Below are positions 9,065 to 16,352 of a DNA stretch of 64,000 nt, one piece after another. Source of the stretch: Natrialba asiatica DSM 12278 (lineage in GTDB: Archaea > Halobacteriota > Halobacteria > Halobacteriales > Natrialbaceae); NCBI RefSeq assembly GCF_000337555.1, contig NZ_AOIO01000021.1, forward strand, positions 50,430 to 114,429. Direction: 5' to 3'. The notes below the pieces were generated by a model. That model made no database searches. It was not told where the DNA came from and saw nothing but the letters and a program-made list of their open reading frames with translations. The translations under genes and the position numbers were made by a program. Within the stretch, counting starts at the first letter, position 1. Each line of letters opens with the position of its first letter.

Positions 9065-10120
9065 ATGTGTGCTCACGCGTCGGCCCCGAACTCGGACACG
9101 CCGATCCGCATCGGCATCGTCGGTCTCGGCTACATCGGCACGACCGTCGGCGGACAGTTCCACCGACACGCGGATGCCGCCGTCCACGCGGTCTGTGATC
9201 TGGACACGGACCGCCTCGCGACGGTCGGCACCGAGTTCGGCGTTCCACCCGCTACCAGATACACCGAGTACGAGACGATGCTCGACGATCCCGACTGTGA
9301 ACTCGACGCCGTCCTCGTCGGGACGCCGCATACGCTTCACTACGACCAGGTCGTCGCCGCACTCGATCGCGACCTGCACGTCTACTGCGACAAGCCGCTC
9401 ACGACCGACCTGAACCGCGCACGCGAACTCGTAGCCAGGGCCGACCGAACGGATCAAACGCTGATGGTCGGCTATCAGCGCCACCTCCAGACCGCGTTTC
9501 AGCGGGCGCGAGAGCGGTTCGCGACCGATCCGCCGCGGTGGGTTACGGCATCGATCACGCAGGACTGGATCGCGGATTCGGCTGGAACGTGGCGGCTCGA
9601 TCCCGATCTGTCGGGCGGCGGGTTTCTCTTCGATACCGGCAGTCACCTGCTCGATGGCGTTCTCTGGACGACCGGGCTCGAACCCGAGTCCGTCGCGGCG
9701 AGTATGGACTTCCACGACGACGAGCAGCGGGTCGACCGGCGTGCGCACCTCGACGTTCGGTTCGAGAACGGTGCGACTGGAACCGTCTCGCTCCACGGTA
9801 ACCTGCCGTCGACCCGCGAGCACATCCACTGCTGGGACGATCGAGGAGCCCTCTATCTCGAGGGAACGCAGTGGGGTTCCCGCGAGGTCTTCGAGATCGA
9901 TACGGACGCAAGCGAACACGTTCCATACATCGATCACCGACAGGAACGGACCCGCGCAGGTGCCTTCGTCGAAAGCGTTCGCGACGGAACCGAGCCCCCT
10001 GCGACGGCTCGCGATGCCCTCCGCGTGACGGCACTGACCGACGCGGCGTACGAGGCTGCTCGCACCGGTGATCGAATCCCAACCGAACTCGAGTCCGACA
10101 GCAGCCAGACGCGACCGTGA
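9065..10120 (+). CDS. Gfo/Idh/MocA family oxidoreductase
   Basis: NAD(P)-dependent dehydrogenase of about 351 residues, acting on sugar or inositol-like substrates in this family. The Rossmann motif GIVGLGYIGTTVGG lies near the N terminus. The active-site strand ends in CDKPLTTD (the EKP motif with Asp for Glu). The C-terminal alpha/beta domain contains GSHLLDGVLW, the family GxHxxD element. I start at the ATG at 9065, 14 residues before the dinucleotide-binding strand; an in-frame ATG at 9038 is an alternative. It is the first of two such enzymes in the window; substrate unknown. Confidence 0.88.
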   Translation: MCAHASAPNSDTPIRIGIVGLGYIGTTVGGQFHRHADAAVHAVCDLDTDRLATVGTEFGVPPATRYTEYETMLDDPDCELDAVLVGTPHTLHYDQVVAALDRDLHVYCDKPLTTDLNRARELVARADRTDQTLMVGYQRHLQTAFQRARERFATDPPRWVTASITQDWIADSAGTWRLDPDLSGGGFLFDTGSHLLDGVLWTTGLEPESVAASMDFHDDEQRVDRRAHLDVRFENGATGTVSLHGNLPSTREHIHCWDDRGALYLEGTQWGSREVFEIDTDASEHVPYIDHRQERTRAGAFVESVRDGTEPPATARDALRVTALTDAAYEAARTGDRIPTELESDSSQTRP

Positions 10121-10522
10121 ACGAACCGTCCGATCACAATCCCGGCCCCGCGAAACGAAATACTACATTCCACTACGCTCGGCGATCCCCCTGATGACTG
10201 TGACTCCTCTCCGGCTCGGTTCGAGCGCTCTCGCTCCCGACGCTCTCCGTCGGAGAAGACGGTGAATAACAGTTCGATACCGGTGACTAACCGATCGTTT
10301 TTCGATGGTTACATCACCTCAGTTATTTCCCGCTGAACTCGGTCCAGTCGTGCGGTTATGCCCGGTTTACGATGGTTTCTTCTCGGTCGCCGTCTCGCAC
10401 GGCTGCACCGACAGCGACACACTCGCGGTCATCGTCCGCCACGGGAGTAAGAAACCGATAGCTCACCGTGGCAAGCGGTTACAAGCCGGATAACTACAAC
10501 CGGTGCACGTGACCCGACGGAC
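10121..10522. other. Intergenic region with one doubtful short frame
   Basis: About 400 bp. A 62-codon frame at 10305-10493 begins MVTSPQLFPAELGPV. It lacks the acidic composition and third-position GC of neighbouring genes and resembles nothing I know. The stretch otherwise shows no clear promoter, repeat or RNA gene. Confidence 0.35.
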
Positions 10523-10738
10523 ATGATCACCTGTACAAACTGTGAGACCCCACAGTTCTTGCAGATCACCCAGAGCCGCGTCTACTTCGAGGACGGGAAG
10601 ATGATCAACGAACTCTCCGAGACGTACGAGTGTACGCTCTGTGGATCGACCGGACAGTACGTTTACGACGAGGAATGCGACGAAGAAACCGTCTCGGGGG
10701 ACGTCGAACTCACGACCGAACGCCCGAAGTTTGCCTGA
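10523..10738 (+). CDS. Small CxxC zinc-binding-type protein
   Basis: Seventy-one residues with two CxxC pairs (Cys4/Cys7 and Cys37/Cys40) flanking a short beta-rich segment, then an acidic tail DEECDEETVSGDVE. The pairs suggest a zinc ribbon. Function unknown. It is convergent with gvpM at the distal end of the gas vesicle cluster, but nothing ties it to vesicle formation. Confidence 0.65.
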   Translation: MITCTNCETPQFLQITQSRVYFEDGKMINELSETYECTLCGSTGQYVYDEECDEETVSGDVELTTERPKFA

Positions 10739-10879
10739 CCGGTCGCCCCACGAGGGGCGACGGATGGAGACCGTCGGTAGTACTCGGGCGATACACTCCG
10801 AAACGACCGTTTACGTGCGGTTTCGACGCGGACGCTATCTCTTGTGCCTTCGTCCCAGCCCGGTGCCAGCGCTGAACTC

Positions 10880-11224
10880 TCAACCGGAACCATCGCCATC
10901 CGGCGTCTCCCTATTGCTCGCACCCTCGATTCGTCCGTCTATCGTTGCGCTGGGTCGTGGCCCGGGTACTGAGGGGATGGCCCCGTCCGCGCCGTCGATT
11001 CCGGTGTTGTCTTCCGTCGCCCGTAGCCGATGTCTCGCGTCCCACTCCTCGAAGAGGCCGTACTCGGTCATCGTCTCCATCCCGGCGAGCGCCGCCGTGA
11101 GTTTGAGTCCGACGAGGGGGATCTCCGCGACCGAGATGATGACGTCGGCACGCAAGATCACGCCGTCTCTGAGAATCACGTCGAGGAGATCAACCAGCGC
11201 TTCGTCGTCCTTTTGCGGCTTCAT
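10880..11224 (-). CDS. gvpM: Gas vesicle protein GvpM
   Basis: GvpA-like accessory protein of 114 residues needed for nucleation of gas vesicles in halobacteria. The core LVDLLDVILRDGVILRADVI, then VAEIPLVGLKLTAALAGMETM and the motif MTEYGLFEEWDA, match GvpM, in which the GvpA fold is followed by a short tail. Here the tail is longer than usual (about 35 residues, Gly/Pro/Asp-rich). The ATG at 11224 overlaps the stop of a 15-codon bridge ORF. It is the last gene of the leftward gvp operon. Confidence 0.92.
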   Translation of the reverse strand: MKPQKDDEALVDLLDVILRDGVILRADVIISVAEIPLVGLKLTAALAGMETMTEYGLFEEWDARHRLRATEDNTGIDGADGAIPSVPGPRPSATIDGRIEGASNRETPDGDGSG

Positions 11225-11268
11225 ACGCGTGTCACCCCTCGAATCGGTGCGTACTGCAATGCGATCAT
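11221..11268 (-). CDS. 15-codon bridge ORF between gvpL and gvpM
   Basis: The frame encodes [15 protein letters not shown]. Its ATG overlaps the gvpL stop (ATGA) and its TGA overlaps the gvpM ATG (again ATGA). It may only pass ribosomes from gvpL to gvpM by termination-reinitiation rather than produce a functional peptide. No homology is recognised. Confidence 0.4.
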   Translation of the reverse strand: MIALQYAPIRGVTRV

Positions 11269-12188
11269 AGCGGGTCCGTATCGGTTCCGGCGCCGGTTGG
11301 ATCACCGTTCTGACCGTCCGGGTCGGTGCCCAGCTCCGGTGCAAACGTATACGGCGGCCACGGTCCGGTAAACCTGACTTCGAGTCCGTCCTCGGCCGCA
11401 ACGCCATCGAGTATCGATCCGACCGCATCCTCGTCGTCCTCGTGTGCGAGTACCGTGAGCCGACAGAGCGTTTCTGCGTCGTCGCCGTCTTCGGTCTCGT
11501 CCTCGGCTCTCGCGACGTCCGCAATATCCGATGCCGGCGATCGATCGAGCGTATGCACCTCGCGAACCGTCTCCGCCAGATCCGCCTCCAACTCGGCCGC
11601 CATCGTTTCACGACGCGCCGTTCGCAACTCCGTCAATCGCTGTTCGAACTGCTTTTCGAGCAAGAACGCCTGCCCCTCGCTCGCGTCGGCGATCCGTTCG
11701 TCGAGTTCAGCCAGGCGGTCGTCCCGTTCGACCAGCGTTCGGTCGTCCGGCGCGTCGAACTCGACGACTTCGATTCGGTACTCCCAGTGGTCGGCGAGTT
11801 CGGATAGCACGGGCCGCAGCGTTTCCGACTCCTCGCGGAGCCACTCGCGCAGGCGGGTGTCGTCGCCGCGGAGGATGGTGTCGAACTGGAACGGGACCGG
11901 CGTGCCGAACGCCTGACCGGCCGCGTCGACGACGGTCTGGTGGCGGACGAGCCAGTGTTGGATCTGCGTGAGGTCGGCCGAATCGTAGAGGCTGTCGCAG
12001 TCGTGGACGACGGCACCGATGCCGTCTTCGGCGACGACCGAGACGGATTCGCCGTCGATCCCGGTCGTTTCGAGTGTGGCGTCGTCGTCGGTCTGGACGA
12101 CGCAGTAGAGGTAGCGACCCGTTTCGATGTCGGGCGATGCGTCGGTCGCGTTCGTCGGCGCGTCGCGGGGTCGCTCGTCCGTCGTCAC
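11265..12188 (-). CDS. gvpL: Gas vesicle protein GvpL
   Basis: GvpF/GvpL-family protein of 307 residues, a minor vesicle component that in halobacteria contacts GvpA and several accessory Gvps. The family opening GRYLYCVVQ is followed by [10 protein letters not shown], the histidine-containing [12 protein letters not shown] segment and the C-terminal [11 protein letters not shown] long coiled-coil-like middle ([20 protein letters not shown] onward) separates the two domains. It starts with GTG at 12188, overlapping the gvpK stop (GTGA). The acidic tail is longer than in GvpF of this cluster. Confidence 0.95.
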   Translation of the reverse strand: MTTDERPRDAPTNATDASPDIETGRYLYCVVQTDDDATLETTGIDGESVSVVAEDGIGAVVHDCDSLYDSADLTQIQHWLVRHQTVVDAAGQAFGTPVPFQFDTILRGDDTRLREWLREESETLRPVLSELADHWEYRIEVVEFDAPDDRTLVERDDRLAELDERIADASEGQAFLLEKQFEQRLTELRTARRETMAAELEADLAETVREVHTLDRSPASDIADVARAEDETEDGDDAETLCRLTVLAHEDDEDAVGSILDGVAAEDGLEVRFTGPWPPYTFAPELGTDPDGQNGDPTGAGTDTDPL

Positions 12189-12529
12189 GAGTTCTCACCG
12201 CCGAATACGGAGTAGCCGGGAGCGTGGCGCGGCGTCGAGTCGGCATCGAGTTGCTCGATCGCGTCGGAAACGAGCCCGTCCAGATCGCCGCGCAGGTCGT
12301 CGACGCCGTCCTCGATTCCCTCGTCCGCTTTGAGCTGTTCGATCTCGGCTTCGATCGTCGCGAGTTGCTGTCCGAGACGGTCGATTTCCTCGTCGGAGAG
12401 GTTGCCGGATTCCATGCGCCTGACCGCCTCGCGTTCGAGCGCGTCGATCAGGAGTTCGACGACGGTGATGACGAGCGTGATCAGTCCCTGGCGCGCGTCG
12501 TCGCCGTCGCCGACGTCGATCGTGCTCAT
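12185..12529 (-). CDS. gvpK: Gas vesicle protein GvpK
   Basis: Accessory gas vesicle protein of 114 residues. It has the diagnostic [25 protein letters not shown] helix and [15 protein letters not shown] motif of GvpK. It acts in the cytosol during vesicle assembly; the exact role is not known. Start and stop overlap neighbours (ATGA with gvpJ, GTGA with gvpL), consistent with translational coupling and fixed stoichiometry. Confidence 0.95.
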   Translation of the reverse strand: MSTIDVGDGDDARQGLITLVITVVELLIDALEREAVRRMESGNLSDEEIDRLGQQLATIEAEIEQLKADEGIEDGVDDLRGDLDGLVSDAIEQLDADSTPRHAPGYSVFGGENS

Positions 12530-13014
12530 GCCGAATCGTCCTCCGTCTCGGCGGGTGCCGTTTCGCTCTCGCTCGCCTCGGCTTTCGCCGCCTCGGCGTC
12601 GGTGTCCGCGTCCGGTGCTTCGTCGGCGTTGGCCTCGTTCTCATCCTCGCTCCCGTTCTCGTCCCCGTCCCCGTCCTCGTCATCGCCCTCGCTCTCGGCG
12701 GTCACGTTGACGCCGCGAGTCGGATCGATCGCCGGGTTCGGTCGCTCCTGGTCCATCGACGCGAGTTCGGGATCGTCGACCGCCTCGGCGACGCGTTGCA
12801 TGTCGGTCCCCTCGGGGAACTCGAGGCCGTACTTCGCCGCGGTTTCGAAGGAGGCGATCGCGGCCCGGAGTTGGATCCCGAGTAGTTGCGTGTCGCCGAT
12901 CGAGACGGCGATGTCGGCGTTGATGACGATGCCCTTGTCGAGGAGCATCTCGATGACTTCGGCGAGGTCGGTTTGCTGGCGGCTCGGCTGGACGCTATCG
13001 ACCATCCGACTCAC
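12526..13014 (-). CDS. gvpJ: Gas vesicle protein GvpJ
   Basis: GvpA-related accessory protein of 162 residues. The core [20 protein letters not shown], then [20 protein letters not shown] and KYGLEFPEG, is the GvpJ signature. A roughly 60-residue C-terminal extension made almost entirely of Asp, Glu, Ala and Ser ([20 protein letters not shown]) goes beyond most GvpJ proteins. The frame begins with GTG at 13014; an ATG three codons in (13005) is an alternative. It overlaps a short basic frame upstream and gvpK downstream. Confidence 0.93.
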   Translation of the reverse strand: MSRMVDSVQPSRQQTDLAEVIEMLLDKGIVINADIAVSIGDTQLLGIQLRAAIASFETAAKYGLEFPEGTDMQRVAEAVDDPELASMDQERPNPAIDPTRGVNVTAESEGDDEDGDGDENGSEDENEANADEAPDADTDAEAAKAEASESETAPAETEDDSA

Positions 13015-13225
13015 CTCCGAGCGCGCGTCGCCAGCGTCCGTCCAACTCGCGCTGTTGCCGGCGGGTCGAGGCTGGTGTCTGGTTCTGGTTCTGGTTCATG
13101 GTAGGTTCGATCAGTGGCAGTCTCATCGTGAATCGTTCGCGGGCTCGTTTTTCGATTGGAGCCCGTCTCTCCATCCGAGGTCCGCTATCGACCGCTGTTA
13201 CCGCTGCCCGATCAGTCTTCGCCAT
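12995..13225 (-). CDS. Short basic ORF between the GvpI-like gene and gvpJ
   Basis: A 76-codon Arg-rich frame whose ATG (13225) lies inside the end of the 311-codon gene and whose TAG lies about 20 nt inside gvpJ. An internal ATG at 13099 gives 34 residues (MNQNQNQTPASTRRQQREL onward) with more typical codon use; upstream codons are not GC3-rich. Halobacterial GvpI is described as a small basic protein, so this could be a gvpI remnant or a minimal gvpI. It could also be a chance frame in the only non-overlapping gap of the operon. Confidence 0.35.
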   Translation of the reverse strand: MAKTDRAAVTAVDSGPRMERRAPIEKRARERFTMRLPLIEPTMNQNQNQTPASTRRQQRELDGRWRRALGGESDGR

Positions 13226-14147
13226 CACCTTCGGTCTCCTGCCGGCGTTTCTCGTATTCGCGCTCGAATCGGTTCCCGTAGATCCGCTTTCGGCTCGGAG
13301 CCGTCGAGAGTCGAACCTGCTGTGGCACCGTCGAGTGCTTGACGCCGCTTGCGACATCCGCGCGCGTCGCCGGCATCGTCGACGCCGCCGTCGGGTTTCG
13401 CGAGTTCACACTCGTGTCCTGGCGGCGCATCTTCTCGCGGTTGAACTCGTGGAGCTTCGCGAGTTTGGCGCGGGTTTCGAGCAGGGCCTCGCGAAAGCTA
13501 TCGATACCCTCCATCGTGGTTTGCTGAATCGCGACCTGGTAGGCCTCGGGGTCGTCCATCACGTCGATATCGCCGAGCAATTCCGCTGGATCGGCGTCGA
13601 CGTCGAGGAGATCGTCACCACCGCCGTCATCGCCGCCCAGGTCCAGTCCATCGAGGAGGGTATCGTCACCGTCGCCGCCATCGTCGGTCAACTCCTCGAG
13701 CTCGCGTTTCGTCTCCCAGATTTCGCCGATGTCCGTCGCGTCCCAGGCGTCGAGCAGGTCGATCGCCCGGAAGAGGTGGCCGAAATCGACGACATCGCCG
13801 ACACCGGTGTCGTCGTCGGCCAGAGCGGTTGGAATCTCGCCCGCGTCGATCGCCGCGATGACCTCGTTGGCGTCGATGGCCTCCGGGAGGGCCGACAGGT
13901 CGAGCGTTTCGAGGAGATCCGCGACCTCGGTCGCGAGTTTGCTGAGCGTCTCGACATTGTCAGCGAGTGCGGACAGCGTTTCGTCGTCGAGGTCGTCGAG
14001 GTCGTCAAGGCCGGAGAGGCCGGTGTCGCCGTCTCCCCCTTCCTCTCCGTCGCCGGCCCCCAGCGTGTGCTCGAGTTCATCGAGCGCGTCTTCGGCGTCG
14101 TCGAGTATCGTGCCGAGGTCGAAGTCGGCGGGAGCGTCGTCGCTCAT
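13212..14147 (-). CDS. gvpI: Gas vesicle cluster protein, GvpI position
   Basis: A 311-residue protein encoded between gvpH and gvpJ, where gvpI lies in other halobacterial clusters. It is bipartite. The first 180 residues are Asp/Leu/Gly-rich and strongly acidic (LDDLDDLDDETLSALADNVE, LDGLDLGGDDGGGDDLLDVD). Residues about 195-245 form a helical segment (IQQTTMEGIDSFREALLETR). The last 65 residues are basic (KHSTVPQQVRLSTAPSRKRI, YGNRFEREYEKRR). The basic tail may correspond to GvpI, with the acidic part an extension. Assignment is by position and composition. It overlaps gvpH by ATGA. Confidence 0.6.
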   Translation of the reverse strand: MSDDAPADFDLGTILDDAEDALDELEHTLGAGDGEEGGDGDTGLSGLDDLDDLDDETLSALADNVETLSKLATEVADLLETLDLSALPEAIDANEVIAAIDAGEIPTALADDDTGVGDVVDFGHLFRAIDLLDAWDATDIGEIWETKRELEELTDDGGDGDDTLLDGLDLGGDDGGGDDLLDVDADPAELLGDIDVMDDPEAYQVAIQQTTMEGIDSFREALLETRAKLAKLHEFNREKMRRQDTSVNSRNPTAASTMPATRADVASGVKHSTVPQQVRLSTAPSRKRIYGNRFEREYEKRRQETEGDGED

Positions 14148-14929
14148 CGATCACCCTCGGGGTCCGTCTCAGTCTCTGTATCGCCGTCCGAACCCGTCTC
14201 GGTTGCGTCTTCCGGAGGGTCCACAGGCTGAACTCGAACGGTCAAGACGCCGTTGTTGATCGCTGCTTGTCCGGTTCGGTCGGACCAGGGGACGTCGATG
14301 CGGTCGAGTTCGGTGCCGGCGACGACGATGACCAGCGTGGTATCGCTGAAGCCGACGGTGACATCGTCCGCGTCGATGTCGGCGTCGGCACCGGAGACGT
14401 CGGCGATGACGAGGAGTTCGTCGTCGTGCGTACGGGTGGTGATGTGGTGGGAGTCGGCCCGCGACGGAGTGTCCGCCGAGGACGAGTGGGCTGACGGCGT
14501 CGCCGACGGGTTCGATGGCGGCCCCGTCGAAGATGACGACCGACTTCGCCGTGTTCGCGGACGGCCCGATCGATCGTGGTCCCGATCACGGTCCCACGTC
14601 CGATCCGAATCCGTCTCACCGGGTTCGTCTTGCCGAAGTCTGTCGACCCACTCGTCGGCGAAGGATTCCCCAAACCGGGAGTCGTCGAGCAGGTCGTCAC
14701 CCGTCCGAATCGAGATACTGTAGTCGAATACGGACCGATTGCGCCCGCCTCGTCTGGCGGGTGACAGCGTGTTCGAGTTCGGATTCCGATCCAGACGATC
14801 GAGCAGTGCCCGTACCGTCGCGAGCCACCCCGTTTCCCGAGCCCGCCGCTCAGTCGGGTCGTCGTCTCCGTCGTTGCGATCGGTTCTGTCGTGCGGATCG
14901 TTCCTATCGTGTGGGTCGTCTCGGGCCAT
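14144..14929 (-). CDS. gvpH: Gas vesicle protein GvpH (Hsp20-like)
   Basis: Accessory protein of 261 residues. The N terminus carries a charged repeat (DDPHDRNDPHDRTDRND), and a long Arg/Ser-rich linker leads to a C-terminal alpha-crystallin-like domain. That domain contains HDDELLVIADVSGADADI, TTLVIVVAGTELDRIDVPW and INNGVLTVRVQP. In halobacteria GvpH is thought to act as a chaperone-like factor for other Gvps. The ATG overlaps the gvpG TGA and the stop overlaps the next start. Confidence 0.88.
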   Translation of the reverse strand: MARDDPHDRNDPHDRTDRNDGDDDPTERRARETGWLATVRALLDRLDRNPNSNTLSPARRGGRNRSVFDYSISIRTGDDLLDDSRFGESFADEWVDRLRQDEPGETDSDRTWDRDRDHDRSGRPRTRRSRSSSSTGPPSNPSATPSAHSSSADTPSRADSHHITTRTHDDELLVIADVSGADADIDADDVTVGFSDTTLVIVVAGTELDRIDVPWSDRTGQAAINNGVLTVRVQPVDPPEDATETGSDGDTETETDPEGDR

Positions 14930-15183
14930 CAGCGTTTCACCTCGACACGGCCGCTCGCGAATTGTTCGTGGACCTCTCGGGCGAGTTCGAGTTCAGCCTC
15001 GATCGTTTCCTTTCGGTCCAGGTATTCCGCTTCGGATCGTTCGCCGAGTTCGTACAGCAGCCGGTTTTCCTTGCGCTCGTCCTCGAGTGCCTCCACGTCG
15101 TACAGTTCCTGCAGCGCGAGCGAGTGCAGTGTGTCAACGATGCCGATGAGCGGCCGGAACAGAAGGTCGTCGAGAACGAACAT
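14929..15183 (-). CDS. gvpG: Gas vesicle protein GvpG
   Basis: Eighty-four residues starting MFVLDDLLFRPLIGIVDTLH. The hydrophobic N-terminal helix followed by a long charged coiled coil (ELYDVEALEDERKENRLLYE) is the GvpG pattern. The protein is one of the small essential accessory Gvps. The ATG at 15183 lies 4 nt after the gvpF stop; an upstream in-frame extension is ignored because it overlaps gvpF. Confidence 0.93.
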   Translation of the reverse strand: MFVLDDLLFRPLIGIVDTLHSLALQELYDVEALEDERKENRLLYELGERSEAEYLDRKETIEAELELAREVHEQFASGRVEVKR

Positions 15184-15187
15184 GTGA

Positions 15188-15832
15188 TCACTGGGATTGG
15201 GCCCCGATTTCGACGTTGACGAAGCTATACGGTGCGTACGGGCCGGTGTATTGGACGAGAAGGTCGTCGCCGTAGCGATCCTCGAGTCGGGCAACCGCCT
15301 CGTCGAAGGACTCGCGTTCGTCCTCGTCGACGAGGTACGACCGGTTCAACACGAGACGATCGCTGAAGCGATCGTTCTGGACCGCTTGGGCCGCGATCGG
15401 GTCGAGTTCATCGCTGACGGCGTCCTCGACCTCGTCGCGGTCGATCGAGCCGTCCTCCTGGGTGACGAGTTTGAGCCCGAGTTCGATCCGGCCCTCGATG
15501 TCGCTCATCGCTCGCCGAAACGCCGGGCGAGCGCCGCGGAGGACGTTCTTCAGCGTGCGGTCGTTCTCGAAGGCCATGCCGAACTGCATCGGGACGATGG
15601 TTTTGCCGCCGTCGTGGTCCATGATCTCCCGAAGGACGTCGTCGTGGATCTGGGCGTCCTCGTCGGTCTCTTCGGGGTCCGTGGTGTCGATGTTCGAGAC
15701 GACGGCCCCGAGCCGTCGGTGACTGACGGTGTAGACGCGGTCGGCACCGGCGACGGCGTCAGTTTCGAACTCGATGTCTCCCGTGTCGGCGGTGTTGACG
15801 ATGCCGTAGACGTACCGGTTGCTGTTGCTCAT
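15188..15832 (-). CDS. gvpF: Gas vesicle protein GvpF
   Basis: GvpF/GvpL family, 214 residues, the first gene of the leftward operon. Visible landmarks are NRYVYGIVNTADTGDIEF, the HDGGKTIVPMQFGMAFENDR segment and the terminal VQYTGPYAPYSFVNVEIG. In halobacteria GvpF binds GvpA and is needed for vesicle formation. It is shorter than GvpL because it lacks the acidic C-terminal tail. The message presumably starts within the 226-bp gap shared with gvpA. Confidence 0.95.
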   Translation of the reverse strand: MSNSNRYVYGIVNTADTGDIEFETDAVAGADRVYTVSHRRLGAVVSNIDTTDPEETDEDAQIHDDVLREIMDHDGGKTIVPMQFGMAFENDRTLKNVLRGARPAFRRAMSDIEGRIELGLKLVTQEDGSIDRDEVEDAVSDELDPIAAQAVQNDRFSDRLVLNRSYLVDEDERESFDEAVARLEDRYGDDLLVQYTGPYAPYSFVNVEIGAQSQ

Positions 15833-16058
15833 TCCTGGGTCACTCCGGCTGTAGGGCGGTCGTGGATCGGTGATCGGTCGGTAGCACGGGTTTCATGGAG
15901 AACGTAATCGTCACGGGTAGTTCGACAGCCGCTCGCCTTACCGTGGTGCTTGCAATCGCAGCGTCCGTGTCACCTGAACTCGGGAGCCGGATCAGCCGAG
16001 TCGGCTTGCAGTCGCAAAGCAAGCCGTGTTAGGAAATCGGAGTGAACCCGGAGACGTA
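15833..16058. promoter_or_regulatory. Divergent gvpF/gvpA control region
   Basis: 226 bp between the two gvp operons. It contains two copies of GCTTGCARTCGCA (15948-15960 and 16004-16016) and an 8-bp inverted repeat, CGGCTTGC/GCAAGCCG (16002-16009 and 16019-16026), overlapping the second copy. GGAG at 16050-16053 is a ribosome-binding site 5 nt before the gvpA ATG. No canonical TTTATA box is evident on either strand. Binding sites for the usual GvpE activator cannot be assigned, and no gvpE gene is present. Confidence 0.6.
15948..16016. repeat. Paired 13-bp direct repeats upstream of gvpA
   Basis: GCTTGCAATCGCA at 15948-15960 and GCTTGCAGTCGCA at 16004-16016, with 12 of 13 positions identical and a start-to-start distance of 56 bp. 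The second copy forms the left arm of the inverted repeat at 16002-16026. They look like operator sites of an unidentified regulator. Confidence 0.6.
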
Positions 16059-16346
16059 ATGGCACAACCACAACAGCGGCCTAACTCCTCAAGTCTCGCA
16101 GAGGTACTAGACCGCGTTCTCGACAAGGGCGTCGTCATCGACGTCTGGGCGCGCGTCTCCGTCGTCGGGATCGAACTCCTCACCGTCGAGGCCCGCGTCG
16201 TCGTCGCCTCCGTCGACACGTTCCTCCACTACGCGGAGGAGATCGCAAAAATTGAGCAAGCGACCGCGGACGGCGATCTCGAGGATCTCGAAGAACTCGA
16301 GGTCGAGCCGCGGCCCGAATCGTCGCCGCAATCGGCCACCGAATAA
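16059..16346 (+). CDS. gvpA: Gas vesicle structural protein GvpA
   Basis: The major shell protein that forms the ribs of the gas vesicle. The core [40 protein letters not shown] and [15 protein letters not shown] is the invariant GvpA fold. The acidic tail ([20 protein letters not shown]) makes 95 residues, longer than the usual 75-80. The start at 16059 has a GGAG ribosome-binding site. gvpN follows after 6 nt; no gvpC lies between, so the scaffolding protein on the outside of the vesicle is missing from the cluster. Confidence 0.97.
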   Translation: MAQPQQRPNSSSLAEVLDRVLDKGVVIDVWARVSVVGIELLTVEARVVVASVDTFLHYAEEIAKIEQATADGDLEDLEELEVEPRPESSPQSATE

Positions 16347-16352
16347 TCGACG

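Noticed and set aside
10201-10260. A GGTTCGAGC segment resembling a tRNA T-loop
   Set aside because: The flanking arms do not pair into a T-stem and no acceptor or anticodon stem can be built.
10305-10493. A 62-codon frame as a possible small gene
   Set aside because: Composition is not haloarchaeal-acidic, third positions are not GC-rich, and no motif or clear promoter is present.
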